From an uncultured Clostridia bacterium (lineage in GTDB: Bacteria; Bacillota; Clostridia; TANB77; CAG-508): a DNA stretch of 54,299 bases. Position numbers and translations under genes: made by a program. The notes beneath the pieces are model-generated. The model was given only the letters and a program-made list of their open reading frames with translations, was not told the origin of the DNA and made no database searches. How positions within the stretch are numbered: the first letter of the stretch is position 1; each line of letters begins with the position of its first letter. Below are positions 17,442 to 26,554 of this stretch, piece after piece. Location: assembly GCA_934140005.1 (NCBI GenBank), contig CAKPBB010000013.1, positions 1-54,299 on the forward strand. Direction: 5' to 3'.

Positions 17442-18467
17442 ATGAAAGTTACAGATTTTGATTATGATTTACCAGAAGAACTAATTGCTCAACATCCATA
17501 TGATAAGAGAGATGAGGCAAGACTTATGGTACTTTATAGAGATACAAAAACAATTGAACACAAAGTATTTAAAGATATAATAGATTATTTAGAACCAGGA
17601 GATTGTCTTGTAATAAATGATACAAAAGTTATACCAGCAAGATTATATGGAAAAAAAGAAACTGGAGCAAATGTAGAATTTTTATTATTGAAAAGAATTG
17701 AAAATGATGACTGGGAAGCAATGGTAAGACCAGGAAATAAATTAAAAGCAGGAGCTAAAGTTACATTTGGAGATGGATTATTAAATGCAGAAGTTTTAGA
17801 AACATTATCTGGTGGAAATAGGAGAGTAAGATTTACTTACGAAGGAATTTTTAATGAAATTTTAGACCAGATAGGTTTAATGCCATTACCACCATATATT
17901 AAAGAAAATATCAAAGAAGAAAATGAAAAATATCAAACTGTGTATGCTAAATATGAAGGCTCAGCAGCTGCACCAACAGCTGGATTACATTTTACAGAAG
18001 AATTATTAGAGAAAATAAAAGCAAAAGGTGTTGAAATTGCAAAAGTAACACTTCATGTTGGAATTGGAACATTTAGACCTGTTAAAGTTGAAAATGTTGA
18101 AGAACATCAAATGCATTCAGAACATTTTATAGTAAAACAAGAAGAAGCAGATAAGATAAATAGAGCAAGAGAAAACGGACATAGAATAATTGCAGTTGGA
18201 ACTACATCTTGTAGAGTTTTAGAATCAGTTTCTGATGAAAACGGAAAAATGAAAGCTATTGAAACAGATACAAGTATATTTATTTATCCAGGATATAAAT
18301 TTAAATGTGTAGATTGTTTAGTTACAAATTTTCACTTACCACAATCAACGTTAATAATGTTAGTATCAACACTAGCCGGAAAAGAATTTATAATGGAAGC
18401 TTATAATGAAGCAGTAAAAGATAAATATAAGTTCTTTAGTTTTGGAGATGCAATGTTTATTTGTTAA
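17442..18467 (+). CDS. queA: S-adenosylmethionine:tRNA ribosyltransferase-isomerase
   Basis: Adds the ribosyl moiety of SAM to preQ1 in tRNA, giving epoxyqueuosine. 341 residues, standard length. Family segments: FDYDLPEELIAQHPYDKRDE, VINDTKVIPARLYG, AAPTAGLHFTEELL, TLHVGIGTFRPV and the C-terminal VTNFHLPQSTLIMLVSTLAG. GGAGG precedes the ATG. It lies 28 bases after coaE and 64 bases before tgt, the enzyme of the preceding pathway step. Confidence 0.97.
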   Translation: MKVTDFDYDLPEELIAQHPYDKRDEARLMVLYRDTKTIEHKVFKDIIDYLEPGDCLVINDTKVIPARLYGKKETGANVEFLLLKRIENDDWEAMVRPGNKLKAGAKVTFGDGLLNAEVLETLSGGNRRVRFTYEGIFNEILDQIGLMPLPPYIKENIKEENEKYQTVYAKYEGSAAAPTAGLHFTEELLEKIKAKGVEIAKVTLHVGIGTFRPVKVENVEEHQMHSEHFIVKQEEADKINRARENGHRIIAVGTTSCRVLESVSDENGKMKAIETDTSIFIYPGYKFKCVDCLVTNFHLPQSTLIMLVSTLAGKEFIMEAYNEAVKDKYKFFSFGDAMFIC

Positions 18468-18491
18468 AATTACAGTGTTAGAAATAGAAAG

Positions 18492-18531
18492 AAAGGAGAT
18501 AATGATATAACTATATATCATTTAAAGAAAA
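18492..18531 (+). promoter_or_regulatory. tgt ribosome binding site split from its start by a hairpin
   Basis: AAAGGAG (18492-18498) is 33 bases from the only usable ATG (an in-frame TAA lies at 18523). The gap contains a perfect 9-base hairpin, AATGATATA (18501-18509) with TATATCATT (18514-18522), loop ACTA. With the hairpin folded out the effective spacing is 11 bases. The hairpin also contains an ATG ATA TAA mini-frame right after the Shine-Dalgarno sequence. Confidence 0.6.
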
Positions 18532-19668
18532 ATGGAACAAAAACAAGCAATAACTTATGAGCTATTACATGTTGATAAAAATTCAGGAGCTAGAAGAGGT
18601 GTAATACATACTCCTCATGGAGATATACAAACACCAATTTTTATGCCTGTTGGAACACAAGCTACTGTAAAGGCTATGACACCAGATGAATTAAAAGAAA
18701 TGGTACATGCACAAATAATTTTAAGTAATACATATCATTTATTTTTAAGACCAGGGCATGAACTTGTAAAAGAAGCTGGCGGACTTCATAAATTTATGAA
18801 TTGGGATAGACCAATTTTAACAGATAGTGGAGGATTTCAAGTATTTAGTTTAGGTCCACTTCGCAAAATAACAGAAGAGGGAGTAGAATTTAGATCACAT
18901 TTAGATGGAAGCAAAAAATATATTAGTCCAGAAATTTCTATGGAAATTCAAGAAGCATTAGGTTCTGATATAATGATGGCTTTTGATGAATGTTGTCCAT
19001 ACCCTTCAACTTATGAATATACTAAAAATTCAATGGAAAGAACTACGAGATGGGCCAAAAGATGTAAAGAATATCATACAACAACTGATGTACAAGGTTT
19101 GTTCGGAATAATTCAAGGAGGATTTTTCAAAGATTTAAGAGAAAAATCAGCCAAAGACTTAATTGAACTAGATTTTCCTGGATATGCAATTGGTGGTATT
19201 AGTGTTGGAGAACCAAAAACAGAGTTCTTAGATATTTTAAGGTATACAACTCCTCTAATGCCAGAAAACAAACCACGTTATTTAATGGGTGTAGGAACAC
19301 CAGATTATTTAATAGAAGCAGCTTTGGCTGGAATAGATATGTGTGATTGTGTACTTCCTACAAGAATAGCTAGACATGGTACAGCAATGACGTCAAACGG
19401 TAAGGTAGTTGTAAGAAATGCAACTTATGAAAGAGATTTCACACCACTAGATCCAGAATGTGATTGCTATACATGTAAAAATTATACTAGAGCATATATT
19501 AGACATTTATTAAATACAAAAGAAATTTTGGGAATTAGATTACTTTCAATACACAATTTAAGATTCTTGACTAAATTAATGGATAGAGTTAGAATAGAAA
19601 TTGAAAATGACAATTTGTTGAATTTTAGAGATGAATTTTACAAAAAATATGGTTATACGAAAGAATAA
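18532..19668 (+). CDS. tgt: tRNA-guanine transglycosylase
   Basis: Exchanges G34 for preQ1 in GUN-anticodon tRNAs (queuosine pathway). 378 residues, normal. Visible: VHTPHGDIQTPIFMPVG-type N-terminus, ILSNTYHLFLRPG, catalytic TDSGGFQVFS, GGISVGEP, the second catalytic Asp in MCDCVLPTRIARHG, and zinc ligands CDCYTC plus a His downstream. An in-frame TAA at 18523 fixes the ATG at 18532 as the first usable start, although the ribosome binding site is far upstream across a hairpin. Adjacent to queA. Confidence 0.97.
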   Translation: MEQKQAITYELLHVDKNSGARRGVIHTPHGDIQTPIFMPVGTQATVKAMTPDELKEMVHAQIILSNTYHLFLRPGHELVKEAGGLHKFMNWDRPILTDSGGFQVFSLGPLRKITEEGVEFRSHLDGSKKYISPEISMEIQEALGSDIMMAFDECCPYPSTYEYTKNSMERTTRWAKRCKEYHTTTDVQGLFGIIQGGFFKDLREKSAKDLIELDFPGYAIGGISVGEPKTEFLDILRYTTPLMPENKPRYLMGVGTPDYLIEAALAGIDMCDCVLPTRIARHGTAMTSNGKVVVRNATYERDFTPLDPECDCYTCKNYTRAYIRHLLNTKEILGIRLLSIHNLRFLTKLMDRVRIEIENDNLLNFRDEFYKKYGYTKE

Positions 19669-19691
19669 TTTGGGGAAGGATTGGTGCAAAG

Positions 19692-21284
19692 ATGAATTTA
19701 GAAGATAGCGATAAATTCATAAAAGAAAATGAAAGCAGAAATAGGAAGAAAAAGTTAGTATTAATATTAATTATTTTATGTGCAGTATTGATTGCTTTTT
19801 TGTTTGCAATAATTGTATTTATGAAATATAAAGATGCTCAAACATTAAAATTATATGTAGATGGAACTCAAAAGAACATTAGCTCAACTTTACTTACAGA
19901 TGTTGGAGATGAAACATATATAAATGCAAAAGAAATTGCTAAATTACTAAATGCTACTTATACAAAAGGTGAGTATGGAACATATACAGAAGATGACGAT
20001 AGTTGTTATATTTCAAGTACTCATGAAGCAATTTCTATAAAGGTAGATTCAGGCACAATGACAAAGTATATATTAAATGCTGATGATAAAGTTTCTACTG
20101 AAAAACTTGAATTAGAAGAGAAAACATTTGGTTCTGCTCTTGTTGTTAAATCAGCTGATGAAACAAAAGAGGTGTATACATTAGAATGTCCTGCTAAATT
20201 AATTAATGGAAATATTTATTTACCTTTTGAAATTTTGCCAGAAATATTTAATGTACAAGTAAATGTTAGTGAAAAAAATAGAATTAGAATATATTCTTTG
20301 GCGAATTTATATGCTAAAGCTAAAAAAATAGCTGCAAATTTAGGATATTCAACAATAACAGGCGAATATGAAAATGTGAGAGCTTTAATATATGATTTAA
20401 TAGTAGTTGGAAAAGACCAAAAGTATGGAGTAATAAATTCAAAAGGCGAAGAAGTAATTAGTGTTAAATATGATGAAGTTGAATTTATACAAAATGTTAA
20501 AGAATTTTTTGTATATGCAAGCAATAATATAGGTTTACTATCAAGTGATGGAAAAACAATTATAAAACCTACAGAATATGATGATATTTCTGTATATAAT
20601 GCAGAAAAACAATTATATCTTGTAGAAAAAAATGGAAAATATGGTGTTTTAAATAGAAAAGGTGAAGTTGTAATCCATGCTGAATATAGTCAAATTGGTT
20701 TAGCTGATACAAATGGAAAAATAGAAAATAGTGAATTTGAAGATCAAGTAGAAGATCCAAGAGTATTATTTGAAACTTGTATACCTGTAAAACAAGGTAC
20801 AAAATATGGTTTATTTGATATAGATGGAACTGAACTTGCAAAAACTGTATATGATGGTTTAGGATATTCAATAAAAAATGAAAAAAAATCAACTACTTCA
20901 AGTAGTACACAAACAACTACAACAAGTGGTGAAGAAGGATTATTAATATTACCAGAAAGTACAGGGGTTCAAGGAATCATTATAAATCAAAATGGTGGTT
21001 ATGGTGTTTATGATGTAGCAACTAAAAGAATTATTATTCCAACTGTTTGCAGTAGATTTTATTCAATTACAAAAGCAGGCATAACAAATTATTATATGGA
21101 TGTAAATGATGTTCAAATGGACATTGTACAATATATAAAAGATAATAATTTAGTTTCTGTAACAGAAAAAAATATAGAAAATAATGAAAATAATTTGACA
21201 AATTCAAATAATAGTAATACAATAGTAAACGAACAAGGAAATGTTCAAACAAATGAAACAGAAAATGTCGTTGTAGAACATTAA
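19692..21284 (+). CDS. membrane-anchored WG-repeat protein with stalk-like domain
   Basis: 530 residues. An N-terminal membrane anchor (about 20-46) is followed by an extracellular domain like the copper-amine-oxidase N-terminal (stalk) domain: LKLYVDGTQ, ETYINAKEIAKLLNATY, INGNIYLPFEILPEIFNVQV. Then come about five WG/KWG beta repeats (DQKYGVINSKGEEVISVKYDE, NIGLLSSDGKTIIKPTEYDD, NGKYGVLNRKGEVVIHAEYS, TKYGLFDIDGTELAKTVYD, NGGYGVYDVATKRIIIPTV) and an Asn-rich tail. WG repeats are taken as binding modules; the partner here is unknown. A Thr/Ser linker lies around residue 405. It follows tgt by 23 bases and ends the transcript at a strong terminator. Confidence 0.8.
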   Translation: MNLEDSDKFIKENESRNRKKKLVLILIILCAVLIAFLFAIIVFMKYKDAQTLKLYVDGTQKNISSTLLTDVGDETYINAKEIAKLLNATYTKGEYGTYTEDDDSCYISSTHEAISIKVDSGTMTKYILNADDKVSTEKLELEEKTFGSALVVKSADETKEVYTLECPAKLINGNIYLPFEILPEIFNVQVNVSEKNRIRIYSLANLYAKAKKIAANLGYSTITGEYENVRALIYDLIVVGKDQKYGVINSKGEEVISVKYDEVEFIQNVKEFFVYASNNIGLLSSDGKTIIKPTEYDDISVYNAEKQLYLVEKNGKYGVLNRKGEVVIHAEYSQIGLADTNGKIENSEFEDQVEDPRVLFETCIPVKQGTKYGLFDIDGTELAKTVYDGLGYSIKNEKKSTTSSSTQTTTTSGEEGLLILPESTGVQGIIINQNGGYGVYDVATKRIIIPTVCSRFYSITKAGITNYYMDVNDVQMDIVQYIKDNNLVSVTEKNIENNENNLTNSNNSNTIVNEQGNVQTNETENVVVEH

Positions 21285-21354
21285 AATTGTTTAGCTATAT
21301 GAATGAAACTTTTATATTCAGTGGTATGTGTAATAGTTCATTTTTATATAGATT

Positions 21355-21388
21355 AAGAGTATAAGATTTTCTTATACTCTTTTTTTTA
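21355..21388 (+). terminator. terminator after the WG-repeat gene
   Basis: AGAGTATAAG (21356-21365) pairs perfectly with CTTATACTCT (21371-21380), loop of 5, followed by eight T's. Confidence 0.9.
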
Positions 21389-21501
21389 CGAATTAGGTAT
21401 AAAAACTGATATCAAGCATAAAATTTATAAAAAAATATTTGTTATTAAATATTGGAAGCTATTTATAATTTGTTTCTAATATAAAGAAAGGAATTTTATT
21501 A

Positions 21502-21873
21502 ATGAAAAATTTTATGTTTGATTTTGGAAAATCACTTATCTTGTCAATTTTATTAACTTTTATTGCTTTACTTTTACTTTCAGCTGTATTAAATTTTACA
21601 GATGTATCAGAAAATATTATTAGTCCATCTATTATTGTTATTTCGAGTGTATGTATTATGATAGGAAGTTTTATTGTGTCTAAAAAAATAAAGAAAAAGG
21701 GAATACTTAATGGAGCTATCTTAGGAATTTTATATATGTTTGTTCTTTATATTATTTCAAGTATTGCAAATGGTAGTTTTGCTTTAAATGTTTCATCTTT
21801 GGCAATGATAGGAATAGGAATTATAGCAGGTATATTTGGTGGAATTTTAGGAGTAAATTTAAACAATAAGTAA
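21502..21873 (+). CDS. TIGR04086-family membrane protein
   Basis: 123 residues, four hydrophobic segments (about 10-32, 38-60, 67-88, 97-119) in the pattern of the TIGR04086 (YrzE-like) family, whose gene in Clostridia usually lies between yajC and secDF. That position fits here (tgt upstream, secD-secF downstream), but yajC and the SCIFF peptide genes found in many relatives are absent. Function unknown. AAAGGA precedes the start. Confidence 0.75.
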   Translation: MKNFMFDFGKSLILSILLTFIALLLLSAVLNFTDVSENIISPSIIVISSVCIMIGSFIVSKKIKKKGILNGAILGILYMFVLYIISSIANGSFALNVSSLAMIGIGIIAGIFGGILGVNLNNK

Positions 21874-21946
21874 AATAGTGTTTTTTAGCCATACATTATT
21901 TATGATAATGTATGTATTACAAAATTTAAAAAATACTAAAAAGTAG

Positions 21947-21975
21947 TTGATATTTTTTGTCTTTTAATATAAAAT
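21947..21975 (+). promoter_or_regulatory. promoter of the HD-domain gene
   Basis: TTGATA (21947-21952), 17 bases, TAAAAT (21970-21975). Confidence 0.6.
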
Positions 21976-22003
21976 TAACAAAGATTTACAGTAGGAGGAT
22001 AAG

Positions 22004-22663
22004 ATGGTTACTTTTGAAGATGTTGTTAACAATGTAGAAGTAAAAGAGCTTATGAAAAATGCACAAAAGCAATTAGACGTATTGGGGTATACAGAGCATT
22101 CTTCAAGACATGTGGGTTTGGTAGCTGAAAGAGCAGCCTATGTTTTAAAAACATTAGGATATGATGAACATAGAATTGAACTTACAAAAATTGCTGGATA
22201 TATGCACGATATAGGAAATTCTATAAATCGCGTAGATCATGCACACACAGGAGCTATTCTTGCTTATGAAATATTAAAAGACATGGATATGAATGTGTCA
22301 GATAGAACTGAAATCATGATGGCCATTGGAAATCATGATGAAGTCACTGGTACAGCTGTAAGTGATATATCAGCAGCACTTATTTTAGCTGACAAATCAG
22401 ATGCACATAGAAGTAGAGTATCAAAAAAAGATAGAAGCTTATTTGATAAACATGATGAAGTAAATTATGCTGTTACTAGTTCAGAATTAATAATTGATAA
22501 AGAGCAAAGAAAAGCTATTTTAAATTTAAAAATAGATACAAAAATTTGCCCTGTAATAGATTATTTTGAAATATTTATGGACAGAACCAAAATGAGTAAA
22601 AGAGCAGCAAAATATTTAGGATTGTGGTTTGAATTAATTATTAATAATACAAACTTATTATAG
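22004..22663 (+). CDS. HD-domain phosphohydrolase
   Basis: 219 residues. An HD metal-dependent phosphohydrolase core: H in SSRHVGLVAERAA, HD in GYMHDIGNS (about residues 67-69), VDHAHTGAILAYEIL, and the distal D in LILADKSDAH. Substrates of such standalone HD proteins are nucleotides or cyclic dinucleotides; none can be assigned. GTAGGAGG precedes the ATG. secD starts 12 bases downstream, so the three genes to secF form one operon. Confidence 0.82.
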   Translation: MVTFEDVVNNVEVKELMKNAQKQLDVLGYTEHSSRHVGLVAERAAYVLKTLGYDEHRIELTKIAGYMHDIGNSINRVDHAHTGAILAYEILKDMDMNVSDRTEIMMAIGNHDEVTGTAVSDISAALILADKSDAHRSRVSKKDRSLFDKHDEVNYAVTSSELIIDKEQRKAILNLKIDTKICPVIDYFEIFMDRTKMSKRAAKYLGLWFELIINNTNLL

Positions 22664-22675
22664 GAGGAAAATACG

Positions 22676-24109
22676 GTGGAAAAAAACTTAAAAAAAATCA
22701 GAACAGTAGCATTAATATTATTGATTACATTGATAGCATTAATAGCTTTTGCAGGTGTTTTTGGAAAATCTCTAAATCAATTTAAAAATATTATTCCAGA
22801 TTATACATATGGAATGGAATTAAATGGAACTAGAGAATTAAAATTTGTAGTAGATACAAGTGAAGAGGAAAAAGAAGTATATGTAGATGATGATGGAAAT
22901 ATACTTGGAGAAGTAAAAGATAGCAGTAGTAATAGTAATGTATCACTATCAAAAGATAATAGTTCAGAAACAACAGAAACAGAAAAAACAGAACTTAGCT
23001 ATGCTAAAGAAACTAGAAAAATAAAGAAAAATGATGATAGTGTTTTAACTAAAGATAATTACGAAAAAACAAAGAAAGTTATTCAAAATAGATTTAACAA
23101 GCAGGGAATATCTGAATATGATATCAGATTAGATAATGTCACAGGAGCTATTGTTGTTGATGTTCCTGATTCATCAGATATTAATTCTATTTATGAATTG
23201 GTTCAAACAAAAGGAAATATTCAAATTATTGATAACCAAACAGGCATTGTTTTAATAGATGGAAAAAATGTAAAGAAAGTTGAAGCTGTTTATTCTTCAA
23301 GTGCTTCAGAAGGATATAGAACAATGTTACAAATTACATTTGATCAAACAGGTGCTGATAAATTAAAAGAAATTAGTAATCAATATGTAGAAGTAAAAGA
23401 TGAAGAAGGAAATTCAACAAAAACTTATGTTCAAATTTCATTAGATGGACAAACAATGCTTACTACATATTTTGGAGAAGAATTAAATGATGGAATAATC
23501 CAAATTCCAGTTGGAGATACAACAAAAGATGTATCAGAATTTAAAAATTTATATACAACAGCTCAATTTATGGCAACAATTATGAATGATGGACAAACTC
23601 CTGTTGTTTATAAATTAAATTCAGATAATTTTATAAAATCTGAATTTACAGAACAAGATATAATAATTGCAAAAGTTGCTTTAGTAGTAATACTAGTATT
23701 AGTAACAGTTATTTTTAGTATTAAATTTAAATTAAATGGACTATTAGCTGGTATTGCAAATATTGGTTTCGTAGCACTTACAAGTTTAATATTAAGATAT
23801 ACAAAGGTAACTATAACAATAAATTCTGTAATTTCATTTGTTACTATGATAATTTTAAATATTGTGTTCATGAAGATGTTATTAAAAGCGTTAATGGAAA
23901 AATCTTCATCAGAAGCATTAAATAAAACTATGATTAAATATTATTTATCTATTATTCCTGTTGGAGTAGTTGCTGTTATTTTTACATTTATGTCTAATAT
24001 AACAGTTGGAAGTGTTGGAATGTTAATATTCTGGTGCTTATTTATACAAGTTATATATAATTTTATAGTTGTAAAAGCTTTATATTTAGGTAGAGGAAGT
24101 AAAAACTAG
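22676..24109 (+). CDS. secD: SecD-like protein-export membrane protein
   Basis: SecD and SecF use the proton gradient to assist late steps of Sec translocation. 477 residues with one N-terminal membrane segment, a large extracytoplasmic domain (first part with YGMELNGTRELKF where GLDLxGG is usual, then VIQNRFNKQGISEYDIRLDNV and YELVQTKGNIQI) and C-terminal membrane segments (about 330-352, 355-375, 380-405, 420-440, 445-470). The start is GTG at 22676 after TAGGAGG. A low-complexity Ser/Glu/Thr insert lies around residues 83-105. Conserved signature motifs are degenerate but the architecture and the following secF support the assignment. Confidence 0.8.
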   Translation: MEKNLKKIRTVALILLITLIALIAFAGVFGKSLNQFKNIIPDYTYGMELNGTRELKFVVDTSEEEKEVYVDDDGNILGEVKDSSSNSNVSLSKDNSSETTETEKTELSYAKETRKIKKNDDSVLTKDNYEKTKKVIQNRFNKQGISEYDIRLDNVTGAIVVDVPDSSDINSIYELVQTKGNIQIIDNQTGIVLIDGKNVKKVEAVYSSSASEGYRTMLQITFDQTGADKLKEISNQYVEVKDEEGNSTKTYVQISLDGQTMLTTYFGEELNDGIIQIPVGDTTKDVSEFKNLYTTAQFMATIMNDGQTPVVYKLNSDNFIKSEFTEQDIIIAKVALVVILVLVTVIFSIKFKLNGLLAGIANIGFVALTSLILRYTKVTITINSVISFVTMIILNIVFMKMLLKALMEKSSSEALNKTMIKYYLSIIPVGVVAVIFTFMSNITVGSVGMLIFWCLFIQVIYNFIVVKALYLGRGSKN

Positions 24110-24134
24110 ACTAGAGAAAGGAATGAGATAGATA

Positions 24135-24806
24135 ATGAATAAAGAAATGAATAAAAAAGTTTTATATTTAGGTTTAGCATTATTAATAATAGCTGGTATA
24201 ATTGTAGTTTTATTAAAAGGCTTTAATGTAGATCTAATGTTAGAACAACATAAAGAAATAACTTACAATCTTGGAACAAATTATGAAATGAGTGACATAA
24301 AAAGTATTTGCAAAGATGTTTTCGATAACGAAAGAACTATAATAAAAGAAGTAGAATTTTTTAATGAAGCTTTTGCTATAAATGTTTCTTCTATTACAGA
24401 TGAGCAAAAGACAAATCTTGTAAATAAATTAAATGAAAAATATGGACAAGAGAAAACAGTTGATGATTTAACAATTTCAAATATTCCAAATGTTAGAATT
24501 AGAGATTGGGTAAATCCTTATATCAAACCAATATGTATATCTGTTTTCATAATAATGGCCTATATAGCTATTAGATTTAGAAAATTAAATACATTAAAAT
24601 TATTAGGAAATTTAATTTTAAAAATAACACTTACAATTTTAGCAATATTAAGTGTTATTGCAATTTGTAGAATTCCAATAATTCCTTCATATATAATTTT
24701 ATTAACAATAATAGCAGTTGCTGAATGCTGTGCATATTTATATAAATATGAAGAAAAACTTGTAGAAGAAAAAAATAAAAATCAAAAAAAGAAAAAAAGC
24801 AAATAA
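24135..24806 (+). CDS. secF: SecF-like protein, reduced
   Basis: 223 residues, shorter than typical SecF (about 290-310). One N-terminal membrane segment (8-28), a short extracytoplasmic domain of about 95 residues and four C-terminal hydrophobic segments, ending in a Lys-rich tail. No clear copy of the DFTGG-type or D4-D6 motifs can be seen. Assignment rests on order (directly after the secD-like gene, 25-base gap) and architecture. It is either a minimal SecF or a diverged partner of the SecD-like protein. Confidence 0.65.
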   Translation: MNKEMNKKVLYLGLALLIIAGIIVVLLKGFNVDLMLEQHKEITYNLGTNYEMSDIKSICKDVFDNERTIIKEVEFFNEAFAINVSSITDEQKTNLVNKLNEKYGQEKTVDDLTISNIPNVRIRDWVNPYIKPICISVFIIMAYIAIRFRKLNTLKLLGNLILKITLTILAILSVIAICRIPIIPSYIILLTIIAVAECCAYLYKYEEKLVEEKNKNQKKKKSK

Positions 24807-24890
24807 ATTGTATTTAAATGTTTCTTTTTTAGAAATTATATGATAAAATGTCTTATATAAAAATTTGTACCTCAAGAAAGGAAATGTAAT

Positions 24891-25181
24891 ATGGGAGTTA
24901 TTAAAAAATGTGCTCGTTGTGGTTGTTTATATACAACAGATACAGAAGTATGTCAAGAATGTAAAAGAAAAGATGTTGCAGATTTAAGCAAATTAAAAGG
25001 ATTTATGGAAGAAAATTTTGTCGCTGGAACAACAAAGCAAGACATTTTAAATAGTACAGGAATTAGTGCGAAAAATTTAAATCGATATTTGGGATATGAA
25101 GAATTTGCAGGAATTTATTTACAAGAAAATAACATTTTAAAAGATGCTGATTTAGGTGCAAAAGGAAGTATAAAAGTATAA
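24891..25181 (+). CDS. small zinc-ribbon protein, YvyF/TIGR03826-like
   Basis: 96 residues. A four-cysteine zinc ribbon (C7, C10, C22, C25: CARCGCLYTTDTEVCQEC) is followed by a helical region with a helix-turn-helix look (TTKQDILNSTGISAKNLNRYLGYEEF). This layout matches the YvyF (TIGR03826) proteins linked to flagellar operons in other Firmicutes, but no flagellar gene is nearby. Possibly a DNA- or RNA-binding regulator. AGAAAGGAAA precedes the ATG. Confidence 0.6.
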   Translation: MGVIKKCARCGCLYTTDTEVCQECKRKDVADLSKLKGFMEENFVAGTTKQDILNSTGISAKNLNRYLGYEEFAGIYLQENNILKDADLGAKGSIKV

Positions 25182-25260
25182 TTTATATTATTAGTGCAAT
25201 ATAATACACAAATATAAAATATGCAAATTTCAAAATAAATAAAATAAATTGAAACAAGTA

Positions 25261-25292
25261 AATCTAGCATATTATTGTATGCTAGATTTTTG
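25261..25292 (+). terminator. terminator or attenuator immediately before tyrS
   Basis: ATCTAGCATA (25262-25271) pairs with TATGCTAGAT (25278-25287), loop of 6, followed by T's, and ends only 8 bases before the tyrS ribosome binding site. It may end the zinc-ribbon gene or act on tyrS; no T-box or other antiterminator is recognisable. Confidence 0.7.
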
Positions 25293-25310
25293 AATAATGG
25301 AGGAAGATTG

Positions 25311-26522
25311 ATGGCAGATATTATTGAAGAACTTGAAAAAAGAGGATATATTGAACAATTTACACATGAAAAAGAAATGAAAGAAGCTTTTAATAAAGAG
25401 AGTATAAGATTTTATCTTGGAATAGACCCAACAGCAGATAGCTTACATATTGGACATTTTATTGCTTTAATGGTTGCATCTCATTTACAAAAAGCTGGTC
25501 ACAGACCAATTATTTTAGTTGGTGGTGGAACAGCTACAATAGGTGATCCATCTGGAAAAACTGATATGAGAAAAATGATGACAAGAGAAACAATTAACTC
25601 AAATGTTACAGCAATAAAGAAACAAATTGAAAGATTTATTACATTTGAAGGTGAAAATGCAGCAATAATTGTTGATAATGCAGATTGGCTATTAAAATTA
25701 AATTATATTGATTTTATGAGAGATATTGGAACATTATTCTCTGTTAATAGGATGCTTGCAGCAGATTGCTATAAAAACAGAATGGAAACAGGATTAACAT
25801 TCTTTGAAATGGGATATATGCTTTTACAATCTTATGACTTCTTATATTTACATGATAAATATAATTGTAAACTACAAATTGGCGGAAATGATCAATGGTC
25901 AAATATAATAGGTGGAGTTGAATTAATAAGAAAAGTAGGTGCCGATGATTCTTATGGAATGACATTCAAATTATTAACTAATAAATATGGTAAAAAAATG
26001 GGAAAAACAGAAAAAGGTGCTTTATGGTTAAATCCAGAAAAAACATCACCTTATGAATTTTACCAATATTGGAGAAATATTGATGATTGTGATGTAAAAA
26101 AAGTATTAAGTTTACTTACATTTTTACCAATGGAAAGAATAGAAGAATTATGTGCATACGAAGATGAAAGAATCAATGAAGCAAAAAAAGTTGCTGCGTA
26201 TGAAATAACTAAATTGATTCATGGTGAGGAAGAGGCTAAAAAAGCTGAAGATGCTGCAAATGCTTTATTTGGAAATGGTGGAAATATAGAAAATATGCCA
26301 AAATTACAAGTGGAAGAAAATATATCTATACTAGATGCTATCGTTGGTACACAAATGGCTACATCCAAAGGTCAGGCTAAAACATTAATAGCTCAAGGTG
26401 GAATATCATTAAATGATGAGAAAATATCTGACATTACCTATAAATTATCAGAAAAAGATTTTAAAGAAGGATATGCTATTTTGAAAAAAGGTAAAAAAGT
26501 ATTTTATAAATTATATAAGTAA
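25311..26522 (+). CDS. tyrS: tyrosyl-tRNA synthetase
   Basis: Class I aminoacyl-tRNA synthetase charging tRNA-Tyr. 403 residues: HIGH motif as LHIGH (about 45-49), GGGTATIGDPSGKTDMR, tyrosine-binding GGNDQWSNIIGG, KMSKS loop as KKMGKT (about 227-232), and a C-terminal S4 domain (ISILDAIVGTQMATSKGQAKTLIAQGGISLN). A longer frame starts at 25275, inside the preceding hairpin; GGAGGAAGA at 25299 points to the ATG at 25311. The upstream hairpin with T-run is the only sign of regulation. Confidence 0.96.
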   Translation: MADIIEELEKRGYIEQFTHEKEMKEAFNKESIRFYLGIDPTADSLHIGHFIALMVASHLQKAGHRPIILVGGGTATIGDPSGKTDMRKMMTRETINSNVTAIKKQIERFITFEGENAAIIVDNADWLLKLNYIDFMRDIGTLFSVNRMLAADCYKNRMETGLTFFEMGYMLLQSYDFLYLHDKYNCKLQIGGNDQWSNIIGGVELIRKVGADDSYGMTFKLLTNKYGKKMGKTEKGALWLNPEKTSPYEFYQYWRNIDDCDVKKVLSLLTFLPMERIEELCAYEDERINEAKKVAAYEITKLIHGEEEAKKAEDAANALFGNGGNIENMPKLQVEENISILDAIVGTQMATSKGQAKTLIAQGGISLNDEKISDITYKLSEKDFKEGYAILKKGKKVFYKLYK

Positions 26523-26554
26523 GGAGAGTATGAAGTAATTCATATAAATAAAGA
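26522..26554 (+). promoter_or_regulatory. ribosome binding site split from its start by a hairpin (CmpB-like gene)
   Basis: AGGAG (26522-26526) is 28 bases from the ATG at 26555; an in-frame TAA at 26549 excludes an earlier start. Between them TATGAA (26529-26534) pairs with TTCATA (26539-26544), loop GTAA; folded out, the effective spacing is 12 bases. A mini-frame ATG AAG TAA also follows the Shine-Dalgarno sequence. Confidence 0.5.

Noticed and set aside
25182..25310. T-box riboswitch before tyrS
   Set aside because: No AGGGTGGNACCGCG-like sequence and the leader is too short for stem I.
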